Assembly: GCA_011800155.1 (NCBI GenBank)
Contig: CM022370.1
Coordinates: 3,658,001-3,722,000, forward strand
Length of the DNA: 64,000 nucleotides
Reading direction: 5' to 3'
DNA from: Flammulina velutipes
Lineage: Eukaryota; Basidiomycota; Agaricomycetes; Agaricales; Physalacriaceae
Made by a program: the position numbers and the translations under genes. The notes beneath the pieces are model-generated. The model did no database searches, had not been told where the DNA came from, and saw nothing but the letters and a program-made list of their open reading frames with translations. Position 1 is the stretch's first letter; the number at the start of each line of letters is the position of its first letter. Of this stretch, positions 34,809 to 46,100 are shown in pieces.

Positions 34809-35543
34809 GCCAGTGGTGGGTAAGTATACGGCCTGCGTATTGGTTTGTTTGAGAAGGAATGATGCTCCTTATAAGTGGGGGACGTCTGGGTTTACCATGA
34901 GAACCTGGTAACGAAGTTAAGACAGCGGGTGTGTACCGCCACACTCCCAAGTATATGCGTTGACGACGCAAACTGAGTGGCAGGAACTGAACATCGAGCA
35001 AAAAGTGTTACGCGTGAAGTACGTGGATGCTTTACTTGAAGACGGTATGTACTTAACAAGTATTAACCATATGTTTATCCCTTATCTGATCCATACGAGG
35101 AACTGGTAACAAACGATAGATGACTTTAATGAGAAACAAACACAAGCAATGCATCACATTGATGAGATGCTCAAAGTGCACACACACGATAAACCAGGCA
35201 ACTCATTAATATTTCGAGAATAAATCGACGGCCGCTAGCAGATGGTGAAGGCTAAAGGTATGTTTCCACCCTGGGATATGTGGGGCAGCAGAAATTAGAT
35301 CACTCACCTATGAGAAGCCCTGATTATGTCGAGGCGCCTGAGTACAACATGTAGACATCCTCAAGCTGGTCGCCGTTATAGGGATTGTCGTCACCAACCG
35401 GCGGCATAACGATCCCGCGGATCAAAGTGGCATTGATCCCTTTGCGCCACCATATTCGCCGACAAGCCAAGCCAGCCGACAATTCAAATACCCTCTTATT
35501 GCACGATTCACACTATCCTAATATGTGCCCAAAAATGAGAATT
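34809..35543. other. Intergenic between the two secreted-protein paralogues
   Basis: Contains a repeat fragment at about 35394-35440 (ccggcggcataacgatcccg) shared with 34.1 and 62.75 kb. No coding region is supported. Confidence 0.4.
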
Positions 35544-36174
35544 CTACTCCGAGATATTCTGCAATGCGGGATGCTCAACTTTCATGTCTTTTTCTTCTTC
35601 CGGCGTCGTCCTAGCTGGCTCTGCTATTGCTTTCTTTGTGATGATCCACCATTTACGTTCAACTTTCCCGTCGTCGTCGTATGCAAGGACTTGTGTGATC
35701 TGTAACCGGTATTCGTGGTCAGTGTCAGAGCGAACGAGAATGGATACAACATACCTTCTTTAGGTACCGCACCTCCGCCTGCCACTCTTCCCTCTTCGAC
35801 ATACCTCTAGCTATCGCAGGTACCCGTTTGTCACTGCCCACTCCCTTCCATCCATCGACGACCTCATACATCTCCAATAGGCTCGCATCCGCTTTCCCGG
35901 GCGCCGGTATTACAGAGAGCTCGACTGGGAGATAGGTTTGGGGATTATTGTCCTCACCGAGTAATGTTGGTGGATGCAGAGTGAGCTGGAGGTTAGGATC
36001 CGGCGGGATCGGTCCACGTCGGTTGATGGAATGGGGGCTTCAGACAAAAGGCTTCATCAACTGATAAGTTATGAGTGTGAGGATATGGAGGACGTACTGA
36101 GCGCTGGAAAGTAATGGTAGTAGAAGGAGAGCGGCAACGAGACGGAACTTGAACGAAAATAGAATGTGGCGCAT
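35544..36174 (-). CDS. Small secreted protein, paralogue 2
   Basis: Exons 36174-36098, 36037-35755 and 35699-35544 give 171 residues. Exon 1 encodes a signal peptide (MRHILFSFKFRLVAALLLLP, ending SSA-H) and stops in phase 2, like its paralogue. The mature protein has PDPNLQLTLHPPTLLGED, YLPVELSVIPAPGK, MYEVVDGWKGVGSDKRVPAIA and VLAYDDDGKVERKWWIITKKA. Two strands end in a WWII or LWVI core, so a small beta-rich fold is likely. The family is not recognised. Confidence 0.65.
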
Positions 36175-36489
36175 GATATGGTGGATCGAGATGTATTTTG
36201 AATCTTGTTATATGGAGTCAAGTGAATAGTGGATTCAGGAAAGTCGGGCTATCCTTCGAACTATACAAGTACTGTAATTTTCCTGTCGTCAAGATGTGTT
36301 TCGGTATATGTCGTGAACGTGATTTCGTCCTGACAACGAAGCGATGCGTGGTTCGAGCACTGCATTAGGTCGGGGGACGACTATTTGCGCACAAGGGAAT
36401 CTGCAATGAAGAAGAGTGAATACTTGGTGTATCCAATGAGTTATTAGAACTTCACCAGGCGATGATGGGCTCCATCCGGCGGCGTACGG

Positions 36490-37187
36490 TCATGATACCG
36501 GAAGAGCAACCCCCCGACTTCCAGCTCGCTCAAGCATGGTTTCGATGGTATGCAAAAGAGCAGGCGACTCGCATGCTGCCGCGACGCGTTCCTTGTCATT
36601 GAGCTGCTTGCATACTATAGTAGTACAAGAATTCAGCAGGGAAACGGGGCATTGATGAATCTTCTACTCACATACGTCGGCACTGATATAACTCCCTTCC
36701 ATGACCGTGAAGTGAACACGGTAAGCTGGAGGTAAAGAGCGCGTTAAGCGAACAGCGATCGCTAGACCTGCCGGGCCATGTCAGTCAGTGATTTACTACT
36801 CGATCTAAGGAGGGGCTTCTTACCGATGAGCGCTGCGGAGGAACAATGAGGCTGCGTGGGACGTATCTCAACTGTCACCAAGCGCCCATCGACGCGTACG
36901 CGATCGAGCGATACGACTTGTAGGTCCTCAAGAGAGCTAAGGGGGAATTCTGGGTCGGATATGGAGCGTATAAGATCTACGCAGGAGTTCTCAACTGGAG
37001 TAAAGAAAGGTGGGAAGGAGCGAAGAGTACCGAAGATTTCTTGGGAGTCGATTTGGGAATCTTCTTCCTCGGCGGTGTCGTCGTCGTATTCGGACATCCA
37101 TAGGGAAGAGTTTGAAGCCTGCCGGTATGTTGATTTTGAGATTTCAAATATGGTTGGATTGGGGTTGTCTAGAGGACGTGGGGACAT
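36490..37187 (-). CDS. CIA2: MIP18-family Fe-S cluster assembly factor (Cia2-like)
   Basis: Three exons starting [16 protein letters not shown] at 37187. An acidic insert ([12 protein letters not shown]) precedes the MIP18/DUF59 domain: [23 protein letters not shown] core, [26 protein letters not shown], then [37 protein letters not shown] and a short C-terminus [15 protein letters not shown] and [11 protein letters not shown] are family signatures. Cia2 acts in the cytosolic iron-sulfur targeting complex with Cia1 and Met18. The second intron uses GTGAGT; the join there gives Leu-Cys before KQLND. A further ATG at 37247 is less likely, since homologues begin near NPNPTIFE. Confidence 0.9.
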
Positions 37188-37372
37188 TGTGATTAGCGCG
37201 TGATGGGTAGAGCAGAGGAAGGAAGAAACGCTTGCGTCATGATCCATGCGTGAGAAAGTTGTGATCGTGTGTGGATTGTATGTGCATTGGGATGGGTCTC
37301 GAGATCGAATACTTTTTTCTACGGCAAGTTATTACGAATTTGTCCAAAAAATACCCTAACCATCATGGCAGT
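37188..37372. other. Cia2 promoter region
   Basis: A short upstream region, with no other feature seen. Confidence 0.3.
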
Positions 37373-37441
37373 GGATGACCGCAAGAGTCGAACTCGCATT
37401 CTCCTGATCGAGTTCGACGCGAGACCGTCCGAAAGGAATCC
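37373..37441 (-). pseudogene. Degenerate tRNA-Arg-like sequence
   Basis: On the minus strand, ATCAGGAGAATGCGAGTTCG followed by actcttgc gives a good T-arm (GCGAG-TTCGACT-CTTGC) and resembles the tRNA-Arg 150 bp away. The acceptor stem has at least three mismatches and the D-arm and anticodon arm are disturbed, so it is likely a dead copy. Confidence 0.4.
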
Positions 37442-37598
37442 GTAGTCGACTATTCCTCCAAATGTTCTTAAAGCCCTGTTTAATTGAGCAAACACCCTTA
37501 CGTGAGGCGGAAGGCCTCAGTAGATTGGAAGTGGGAGACCTAGTCGTGCGCATAAAGCGCGATAAGTACCAAAAACGAAAGTCTCACGCTCTGCTATC

Positions 37599-37679
37599 TG
37601 ACCACCGCAGGGGTCGAACCTGCAATCTCCTGATAAACACTAGTCGTAGTCAGACGCGATGCCATTTCGCCAGGCGGCC
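37599..37679 (-). tRNA. tRNA-Arg(ACG) with a 9-nt intron
   Basis: On the minus strand the acceptor stem GGCCGCC pairs with GGTGGTC (two G-U), discriminator A. Box A-like TGGCGAAATGG, anticodon stem TCTGA/TCAGG, loop CT-ACG-A, and T-arm GCAGG-TTCGACC-CCTGC with a perfect box B. The 81 nt exceed the mature 72 by nine, explained by an intron CTAGTGTTT right after position 37, the canonical site. It reads CGU (and CGC/CGA by inosine) codons. Confidence 0.85.
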
Positions 37680-38223
37680 AGTAAAGAAACTTACCGGGCG
37701 AACAGTTTGATTGCACTATGCCATGGAGAGTATATCGTTATGCGAACATCTCAAGCGACGGGCTCCAAGCAACACCCTCTCAGATGTGCTGTGGCTTGCA
37801 ACCAACTTGCAACCGTCTTCTAGATGATTCGGACGTTCGCCAAGGTCCTGGCACCTATCGGCGATGATGGAACTGATACGGCCGAAGTGCGCGAAGGTTT
37901 CCTGTTATTCTATAGGATTTGAAGATAAGTTCGTCTGAGCTGATGGAGAGGAAGATTCTTACCAGGTCGGGATATGCGGCGTCACTTCATACACGGTAGG
38001 CAATGCGCTGCGAAAGAAAGCCATGACAAAGTAGGTACTGATTACGTCGGAAAGACGTAGAATACACGATCATAATAGGATGGCATTGGTGGGACGAAAA
38101 TTGACGAAAAAAGAGATAGGATTTCGGTTCAAGCGTTGTACAGTACAAGGGACGTAGATATGGAGAATGTGAATCGAAAAGATCATAGATGGGCAACAGA
38201 GGAGCATATATATGCGAAGCAGT

Positions 38224-38665
38224 TCACTGCTTGAGCAGGTCCTTGCATGACTGAAAGAGCTCCTGCCCGAATGAGTTCGAGAGCTTATGTCCGCGCTACC
38301 ATAAGACATGAGGGCAAGGAGACTAAATTTCACGTAGGATGGGCGTACCTTGACAATGGTCTTGCCGAGGTGGACGACATTCGTGTTGACGGAGGCGATG
38401 ACAGAACGAGGACGTGTCTGTGGGTCCGCTGGGTTAGATAACATGCAGAACCAAAGCTTTGAGGACACACTTTGTATGGACATGAATCCAGCGTTTCTTC
38501 CTCGTGTTGTGCCTTGGCCACGCACGCATTGTCAAGGAGGGAGATATAGTCGTCTAGGAAGGTCAGTACATCCATGGATCTAAGCGGGTCTGGACGTTCG
38601 TGATGCACGCAGAGAGGCTCCTCTTCAAAGAGAGGCAGAGCACTTGTGTTCGGTGGGACAGACAT
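38224..38665 (-). CDS. Small hypothetical protein
   Basis: Start MSVPPNTSALPLFEEEP at 38665. A helical segment MDVLTFLDDYISLLDNACV follows, then after an intron SVIASVNTNVVHLGKTIVK and, after a second intron ending CATGCAAG, DLLKQ and TGA at 38224. The product is about 93 residues in the preferred model (first intron GTGTGT to CACAG, phase 0). The helical pattern could suit a small subunit of a complex. The family is not recognised and the middle join is uncertain. Confidence 0.5.
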
Positions 38666-39979
38666 GGATTTCGTCGCGAGCCAATATATTTCGAAAGCCA
38701 GAGTACACTTTTGGAACAGGTCAGAATAGAGAGTATGAAGGTAGGAGGTGAAGAGCGCACTGGACAATTACAGCGCAACTGTCATTGTTTTGTTATCCCT
38801 CGTCGTCCATTGTTGCGCGTATGATGCAAGCCACCGCGCATATCATGTGAGCACCGCCCAAGGCAGCAACAAGGCTTTACGTCGCCAGAAGATTGGTCGA
38901 CAACGACGACCAACACGTCGTCGTCTTCGCACATGGTGGTAACAAGCAGAGGAACAAGTCGATCAATTTCCCACGTGTGTCGGGTGATGAGTGGCACACA
39001 AAGCTTCGTTCGAATCTCATACGTTATTCAGAAAGACTGCCATGAGGAATCGTCGTGTCCGTGTCTTTCATCGCATTCGTGCGCACCCACGTTTTTCTGA
39101 TGTGACTCTTGATCATCGAGCTCAACTCTTCAGTGGCGTGAGAAGAATGGCAATCTTTCCGGAGATTGGGTCCCTCGTTGTTTCCCAGTCCATCTGAGTG
39201 CCGAGCCGTGCTTCTAGTGGATGCTAGTTGACGATACTAGGTGCTACCCGCATTTCAGTATCGTCAATACAGACAAGTTCGTTCGCCACTTCCAATATTG
39301 TTGTGTTGGAAAATCAGACTATCAGGAGGGAGGATGACCTTTGTTCTCCTTCTCCCCGAAATCCACACACTCGTTCTAAAACGCGTCAGTCACTTCGGGC
39401 CCGTTGGGGCATTCTTTCCTGTCTAGTAAGCTGAAATTCTGCTGATCCCGGTACCAAATTGGTAGGGCTGATCATTCAGAACAGCTCTTCTTGATACGTT
39501 CCATTTGGGAAAATCAGAGGATTGATAACAATCCGCAGTATATTTTGCTTGCAATTGAGTCATCATCATAAGCGCCGCCACAATTGGTCAGATTCCTAAA
39601 TTGTAGTGCTTCTCTCCACCGTTCGTCATTTCGATGCGCAGTCGAGATCATCTTGCAGCTACACTAACATGTTTTGTCCGCATTCGGAGGCTTGTCATCT
39701 CACGGGTTGAAGATGATTCACCAGAATTGCCATGAGGAATCGTTGTATTGGCGTCTTTCATCGCCTTCGTACACGAGACAACGTGTTTCCGAGGTTCTTC
39801 TTGATCTACACTATGAACGTGCTCGGTAATTCGTACCCGATTCTGTCCGTGGGGTATGTCTGCATATATTCTACTTCATCCAGTCGAACGACCGTTTCTC
39901 ATCGTACCCTATTCCAGCTCGCGTCTTATTTGCGCACGCTGCACAGCCATAGGATTGATTCTGAGCGCTTTTGTTGCGT
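38666..39979. other. Gene-poor stretch left of the retrotransposon
   Basis: Contains a duplicated segment: tgccatgaggaatcgt followed by a gtctttcatcgc block at about 39049 and again at 39729. Each copy starts a short plus-strand frame (MRNR...VFHR). These look like remnants of an older repeat. The insertion target site GCGT lies at 39976-39979. Confidence 0.4.
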
Positions 39980-40453
39980 TGTAGGAGTGCCGCCCGGACC
40001 GCTGGTGAATCGGGCGCCACACCGTTGTTCTGTTCTATTTACATTTCTGTTCCGTCCCTCTCCATACGATACTTTAGTTACGCTATCTACCTATTTCACA
40101 TGTTCCATGCGGAACGCTCCCATTGGACACCCTTCCTTCAGTATTTCCATTCCCTATCTCTTTCCCCTGTTTCAATCCCTTATCTGAGTAGTACATGTTA
40201 TTCCTTATATACCTGGCCATCTAGGAAAATTGCCTACCTACCCTTTTTACCTCTCACCAAAAAGAACCGTCGTTCCCCCATCACTTGGAGCTTGCCGCCG
40301 AAACATACTTCGACACTTCTCATTCAACATACACTTTCTTGACTAGCCTCAACGGCATCACTTCTCACCGTCTGTTATATCTACGCTCCGGTGTTTCATC
40401 ACCTTCCCGACATCCCACGCACATTTCGCGTAGGACTGACGTCCTCGTCTACA
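39980..40453 (+). repeat. Left LTR, 474 bp
   Basis: Begins TGTAGGAGTGCC and ends GTCTACA. A TATATA-like element (ttatatacc, about 40206) could be the promoter core. Appears identical to the right LTR. Confidence 0.92.
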
Positions 40454-40624
40454 GTGGAGCCCACCGCGAGGGATCTGTCGGACCAGGAGCAAGATATACC
40501 AGATATCAATCCTCCATTCCTACCAGATAGTGATTCGGACAACGAAGTCTTTGTCTATACACACCAGACCTTCTTTCGACCTACTCAATCAACCACACTC
40601 CCTATTCCAAAACCTACACCAGTC

Positions 40625-43051
40625 ATGTCTACCACAACGATGCTCTACCCGATGCCCATTCCGGGTACTCCCAATGCACCACTGTACAAAGGAGAGTTCA
40701 CCAGAGATTTCCTCGATGCACTCGTCGATCATGGAAGAAACGCGGGCATTACAAACAAGGATAACCTGGTGGACTACATTGTCCGTTATTCAGACAGTGT
40801 TGTCAAGCTACAGATTCGCTTCCTCCCGGAGTTCGACAGGGATGTCACAACCAAGACATGGAAAGAAGCCGAAGCAATGCTCAAAGAGCTTTACGGTCAT
40901 CGCGATAAACCTCGAACAGTATCACTTGAGGAGTTCCAACGCTGGGTTCAGAGCTCAGCCGATAACCGGACGTTTGGATCCAAGGACGATGTCATCACAT
41001 ACTACTCCGACTATCTACGCATTGCGTCGCCACTCAAGAAGAATGGTGTCCTCAGTGACAACCAGTTCAAGTTCTTCTTTGTCCAAGGAGTTCCCACCGG
41101 ATTAAAAGAGTGGTTCCGAGACAATATTCCTGAAGTCAACCGCTCTCGTACCAACCCACTGGAAATCATCAAAGCGTTGGAGATACTGAAGAATCGTTAC
41201 AATGAAGACGACATAACTTATGAAGCATGGCGTCATGCGAGCAATCAAGAGAACATTCCTACGACAGGCCAGAATTCAAACGCGTATGGTAATTCACAAG
41301 TGCCTCCGCGTGCAGGAGCTGGTACAGAGGATCGTCAAACGTACAATCAGCAAACGAATCGTCCTGCGAACCCTATGGAAAACGCGATCGATGATCTTGC
41401 CAAACAGATGCAGAGAATGCAGCTCCATCTTGCTCAGCTAGGAAACACTCCTGAGGGACGCCGAAACCCCAACTACCCTCCGGTTGGTACACCCTTGCGC
41501 TGCTGGATCTGCGGCATCGTTACCGCAGATCATCGCCCGGGTCCGAAACGCTGTCCGGCCACTGCGCCACTAGTCACAGAAGGCTTCATCAAGTATGATC
41601 CCGCCACGGATAACTATGTTATGGCAGACGGCTCGTCATTACCGTTTGTTCCGAATGGATTTATGGGTGGCTTGGCAGACTATCTTCGAGCAACAAGGAC
41701 CCCTCCGTCAACACGATCACAAGAATCTTCTTCGCACACAGTTGGCGTCATCTATGAAGGAGACGACAATGTTGTGCTAGGGAATGGCATATTTGGTATC
41801 GCATCGCTAACGGGCCAATCAAACCCGTCTCTGAGATCGGGAAAGGACACTAGTAACAGGTTCGACCCCTTGCGTCGTCCGGACAAAACACAAGAGAACG
41901 GGACACCACCTAGAGCTCCTGTTGGTAACATACCAGAAACAGTTCCTCAAGCGCAACCATTACCTCCTGTCGTGACTAAAACTGTTCCGCCGCCAGCCAA
42001 AGGCAAGAACGTTGATGTTCCCACGCCGCCGAACCCAATCAACCGGAGAGATGGCTACAAGCAGAGCCAGCCGCATCGCGGCAGGGATATAGAAATGACA
42101 GACGCTACAAAAGAAAGAAACTTGTATCAACCACAGTACAAGTTCCAGTCCAAAGTGTCTGCACGTGTCAACGCGAAGGAGGTCTTCGAGGCGATCAAAG
42201 GACAACTTCAAGTCACACTTCCTTATCATGACTTGCTTGGGTTATCGCGAGACTTAGAGCGTCTGGAGAACGAAGAAACGGATCGGAAACGTGTACCCCC
42301 TCAGAACAACAAATCTGTGCACTTTGGGAATATCGAGATCGTCACCACGGGCTACGGAACCACGGGAGAGAATCCCTTCACTGACTCGGAACTCCAAGTG
42401 GATATGCCGCTAGAGCGCGAAGAAAAGGACTCGTTTGAGGTGTTCGTTCACAAGATCGCTGGAGGCTTCACCGGCTCGGAAAGGCAACTGTATGCTATGG
42501 TAACTGGAGTTTTCAACATCAAATTCGGAGACATGACATTCCGCGCTATGATCGACACGGGATCCGAGCTCAATATCATGTCCTCAACAGTACCCGAAAG
42601 AGCAAGACTGCCAATCGACTTCGAGGGAAGGAGATGGCTATTGAAAGGGATTCATGGCTCCCCCGAACGTCTCAATGGATGCTGCATCGATGCACCTATT
42701 ACCATTGGAACACATACATTTCGTCACCATGTTTTCGTCTCGCGGCAAGAGGAAATTGGTGATTCATTTGATATGATTCTGGGACAACCCTTCTTGGCAT
42801 GGTTTTCTGCACGTTTGCAGTATCACAAAGACGGCGAAGTCGTTATGCTGCTTTGGAAGGATGGCGACGGAGGAGATGGACGTGTTTCCCCTACACTTGG
42901 AATAACGATAACTCATCCCGATGACTCGCGCAACAAGATGGAGATACTCCCTCAAGCTCCCAGGCCTATGAGTCAGACCTACTACCCGTTGACGCAGTCC
43001 GGACACCAGCGCGCATCCATTGAAGAGGTTTCTGATACCGAGGATTTTTAA
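40625..43051 (+). CDS. Gag-protease polyprotein of the LTR element (ORF1)
   Basis: From the ATG at 40625 it encodes 808 residues; the frame is open further upstream into the LTR (ATG at 40391), which would make 886. The N-terminal half is a Gag-like capsid region (YKGEFTRDFLDALVDHGRNAG, then ...RSRTNPLEIIKALEILKNRYN). A zinc-knuckle-like CWICGIVTADH...RC lies near residues 293-310. The retroviral-type aspartic protease has DTGSE (about residue 644) and the late ILGQPFL. The frame ends GAG GAT TTT TAA, with Pol in the -1 frame. Confidence 0.88.
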   Translation: MSTTTMLYPMPIPGTPNAPLYKGEFTRDFLDALVDHGRNAGITNKDNLVDYIVRYSDSVVKLQIRFLPEFDRDVTTKTWKEAEAMLKELYGHRDKPRTVSLEEFQRWVQSSADNRTFGSKDDVITYYSDYLRIASPLKKNGVLSDNQFKFFFVQGVPTGLKEWFRDNIPEVNRSRTNPLEIIKALEILKNRYNEDDITYEAWRHASNQENIPTTGQNSNAYGNSQVPPRAGAGTEDRQTYNQQTNRPANPMENAIDDLAKQMQRMQLHLAQLGNTPEGRRNPNYPPVGTPLRCWICGIVTADHRPGPKRCPATAPLVTEGFIKYDPATDNYVMADGSSLPFVPNGFMGGLADYLRATRTPPSTRSQESSSHTVGVIYEGDDNVVLGNGIFGIASLTGQSNPSLRSGKDTSNRFDPLRRPDKTQENGTPPRAPVGNIPETVPQAQPLPPVVTKTVPPPAKGKNVDVPTPPNPINRRDGYKQSQPHRGRDIEMTDATKERNLYQPQYKFQSKVSARVNAKEVFEAIKGQLQVTLPYHDLLGLSRDLERLENEETDRKRVPPQNNKSVHFGNIEIVTTGYGTTGENPFTDSELQVDMPLEREEKDSFEVFVHKIAGGFTGSERQLYAMVTGVFNIKFGDMTFRAMIDTGSELNIMSSTVPERARLPIDFEGRRWLLKGIHGSPERLNGCCIDAPITIGTHTFRHHVFVSRQEEIGDSFDMILGQPFLAWFSARLQYHKDGEVVMLLWKDGDGGDGRVSPTLGITITHPDDSRNKMEILPQAPRPMSQTYYPLTQSGHQRASIEEVSDTEDF

Positions 43052-43119
43052 ACAGGGAAGTTGAAGAGAAGGTCTTCAACTCCCGCGCTGCTACAATTGG
43101 ACGATCCTTCGAGTGCCTT

Positions 43120-46100
43120 ATGGGCAATCCAGATTTTCAAGATTTCCCCTCCCTTCTAGAATGTAACCCCTTCGAGCCCTACGACAATCTCATACACAAC
43201 TACCTTGCTACTTCTGGAACAGACCCGAGCCGACTACCTAATACACCCTGGACTTCACGCGCGCGCTTTGAGTTCGTTGCAGAATCATTCAATACCAAAA
43301 CCATTCCCCGTCCCAAGAAAGCTTCCCGGAAATATAAACCAGTTCATCAGAAGCGCCGTCCCGTGCCAACCTACATGCCCGACCCAATTGCACAACAATT
43401 CAAGTCGATTCCTATACTCGAGCCGCTGCTACTTCCCTTTCATCCACCCCCAATCCATACACTCCCGTTCGACGATAGAATCACAAGTGAACGGCTCGAC
43501 TATCTACTAGCCAAGAGCGACACTACATCCTTATCTACAGACGAACTAGCACTTCTCGCGTTCGTTACCATTCATCGCAGCACAGCTTTTGCGTGGGATT
43601 ACTCTCAAAAGGGGACCTTCTCGCCAGAATTCTTTCCAGACTATGAAATCCCTATCATCGAACACCAACCGTGGCAGGATCCACCAATTCCCATTCCGAA
43701 AGCAATAGAAATCGACGTCCGCAAGGAGATCCGTAAGCTTATGGATCTCGGGAAGTTCGAATACTCATCTGCGAGTTATCGCTCTCCACTTTGGGCAGTT
43801 GCGAAGAAACCAGGTTCCGATCCACCTGTGCGCATCGTAATAGCTGTCACCACTCTGAACTCCTACACTGTACGCGATGCGTCTCTTCCTCCAAACATCA
43901 ATGAATTTGCCGAATCCTTTGTTGGCTATTCCTGTTACGGCCTAATGGACATGTTCTCTGGATTTGACGGTCGTATTGTTCACCCAAAATCCCGACCGTT
44001 GGGAACAGCACATTCACCAGAAGGTCCTATACAACAGACAACACTCATCCAAGGCTATACGAACTCGATTCAGGAATTTGGACGTTGCATGGACCACTCG
44101 ATCAAACACGCAAAAATTAACGACATAGCCGACAACTTCATTGACGACTGTGGCGTTAAAGGACGGACGCGATATGACAATCAACCGATCGAACAAAACC
44201 AGAACATTCGGCGCTTCATTTGGGAATACTGTTCAAACCTTGACAGGTTCCTTGCATGTCTAGCATCATCCGGCATGACAGCATCTATCAAGAAAACTAT
44301 ACTGTTCTGCCAAGAGCTTAGCATTGTTGGTTCAAAGGTGTGTCTGGATGGTTGGATTCTCGGACCGGAACTGGTGGAAAAAGTACAACGCTGGCCCATT
44401 CCAATATCGTACTCCGAAGTGCGTCAGTTCCTTGGCCTTGCTGGAGGTGCTCGTCGCTGGATCAAGAATTACTCTTTCGTCATACATCCTATCAATTCCC
44501 TACTCTCCCACCTCGATGAACCCTTTTCGTTCGCGCAAGATGCTGTTGACGCGATGGAAATGATCAAAGAAAAGCTCACTACCGCCCCAGTCCTCATCCG
44601 TATCGACTATGAGCAGGCCGTTACTGTTAAACCACAACCACGAGACAATGACGAAGGTCTTATCATTGTAGGCGTTGACTCGAGTTGGAAAGGTGCCGGC
44701 TGGGTACTTTACCAGATACGAGATGGAAAGAAGAAACCAGCCCTATTCGGATCGTCAACATTCAATAAGACACAGCAGAATTATGGACAAGCAAAAACAG
44801 AGGTTTTCGGAGTCTTCGTAGCCATGCGGGCCCTTCGGCATCGTGTATGGGGAACTCATTTCCGTCTCGAACATGATGCTACATCTCTACCCAAGATGAT
44901 GAAGCGTCCGGACGAAGTCCCTAACGCGCCAATGCTACGCTGGGTATCTTGGCTGTTGCTGTTTGATATGGAATATCAACATCTTGCGGGAACAGCAATG
45001 AAGATGGAGGATGCGTTATCACGAGCTCCCAATATCGACATCGGACGTGCAGATCATTCGGAAGGAGTGGATGAATTCCTCGAGAGCTATGGACTTGCGC
45101 AAGCGCAACGTTTCACGGATCAAGATGACGACATTACACCCTATCAATTCTTGCTTCGTTCCTTGCAGATCCGGCACGCTAATCCGTTCCACTCCCCGGA
45201 TCACTATCCCGTTTCCGTTCCGTGCATGCAGATATCTCAATCGATGGTGTTTGCTACAGTGCCGTTGGATAATTTCCAAGCAGCCCGCACTATGGTCAAT
45301 TCACTCATCACGAACAACCACATTTCCAACGGATCCTCCTCTTCCCCTATTCCTTCCACCGACCGATACTACAGAAAGGTTCCGATTTTGATCAGCGAGA
45401 CATGCAGTCTTGGAGACGAAATGGTACGCTGCGAGTTCGTTCAGTACGCGTATATGTCAGTGCCAGACAAGGACTTCTCCAAATCCCCCGGACACAAGTT
45501 TGGCTCAAGAGACCAAGATGACGAAGAGTACTGGGGAGAACTCCGGCAGTTCTTTCTAAATGGACGCTATCCTGACCGTCTCACTCGGAATCGCGACAAG
45601 CTGGCGTTTTTACGGCGTTCGAGGCGTTTCATACTCCGTGACAACAAGATATGGCTCGTACCCAAGAAAAATCATTCATTCCTACCGCGACTCGTCATCG
45701 AGCAGCTTATCAAACGAGGTGCTCTAATGCTAGAGGGACATCTCCTAGTGGCTCATAAGGGCCGCGACAAGACATATCAAGTTCTACGGGACAGGTTTTA
45801 CTGGCCCAACATGTGGGACGATATATCATACTTTGTGCGGTCATGCATAGAGTGCCAGAAAGCGATCGAAGATCTTCCGTTCCTCCCTTTCCACGAATCC
45901 TGGCAAGCACCGCTCTTACGCCACTTCGATCTCGACACAATCCACATGCCGAAAGGTGTTAGCGACATGAATTACGTCATTCAAGCTATCGAACGAACTA
46001 TTCTATGGCCGGAGGCCAAAGCGCTCAAAGCTGCGGACGCGAAGAGCGTAGCCAAGTTTATCTATGAGGAACTCATCTGCCGATTTGGTTGCATTCCAGT

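Noticed and set aside
43047..43053. TTTAAAC, a classical slippery heptamer, at the Gag-Pol junction
   Set aside because: It is not in the right phase for ORF1, whose stop TAA lies within it; only the T-run slip remains possible.
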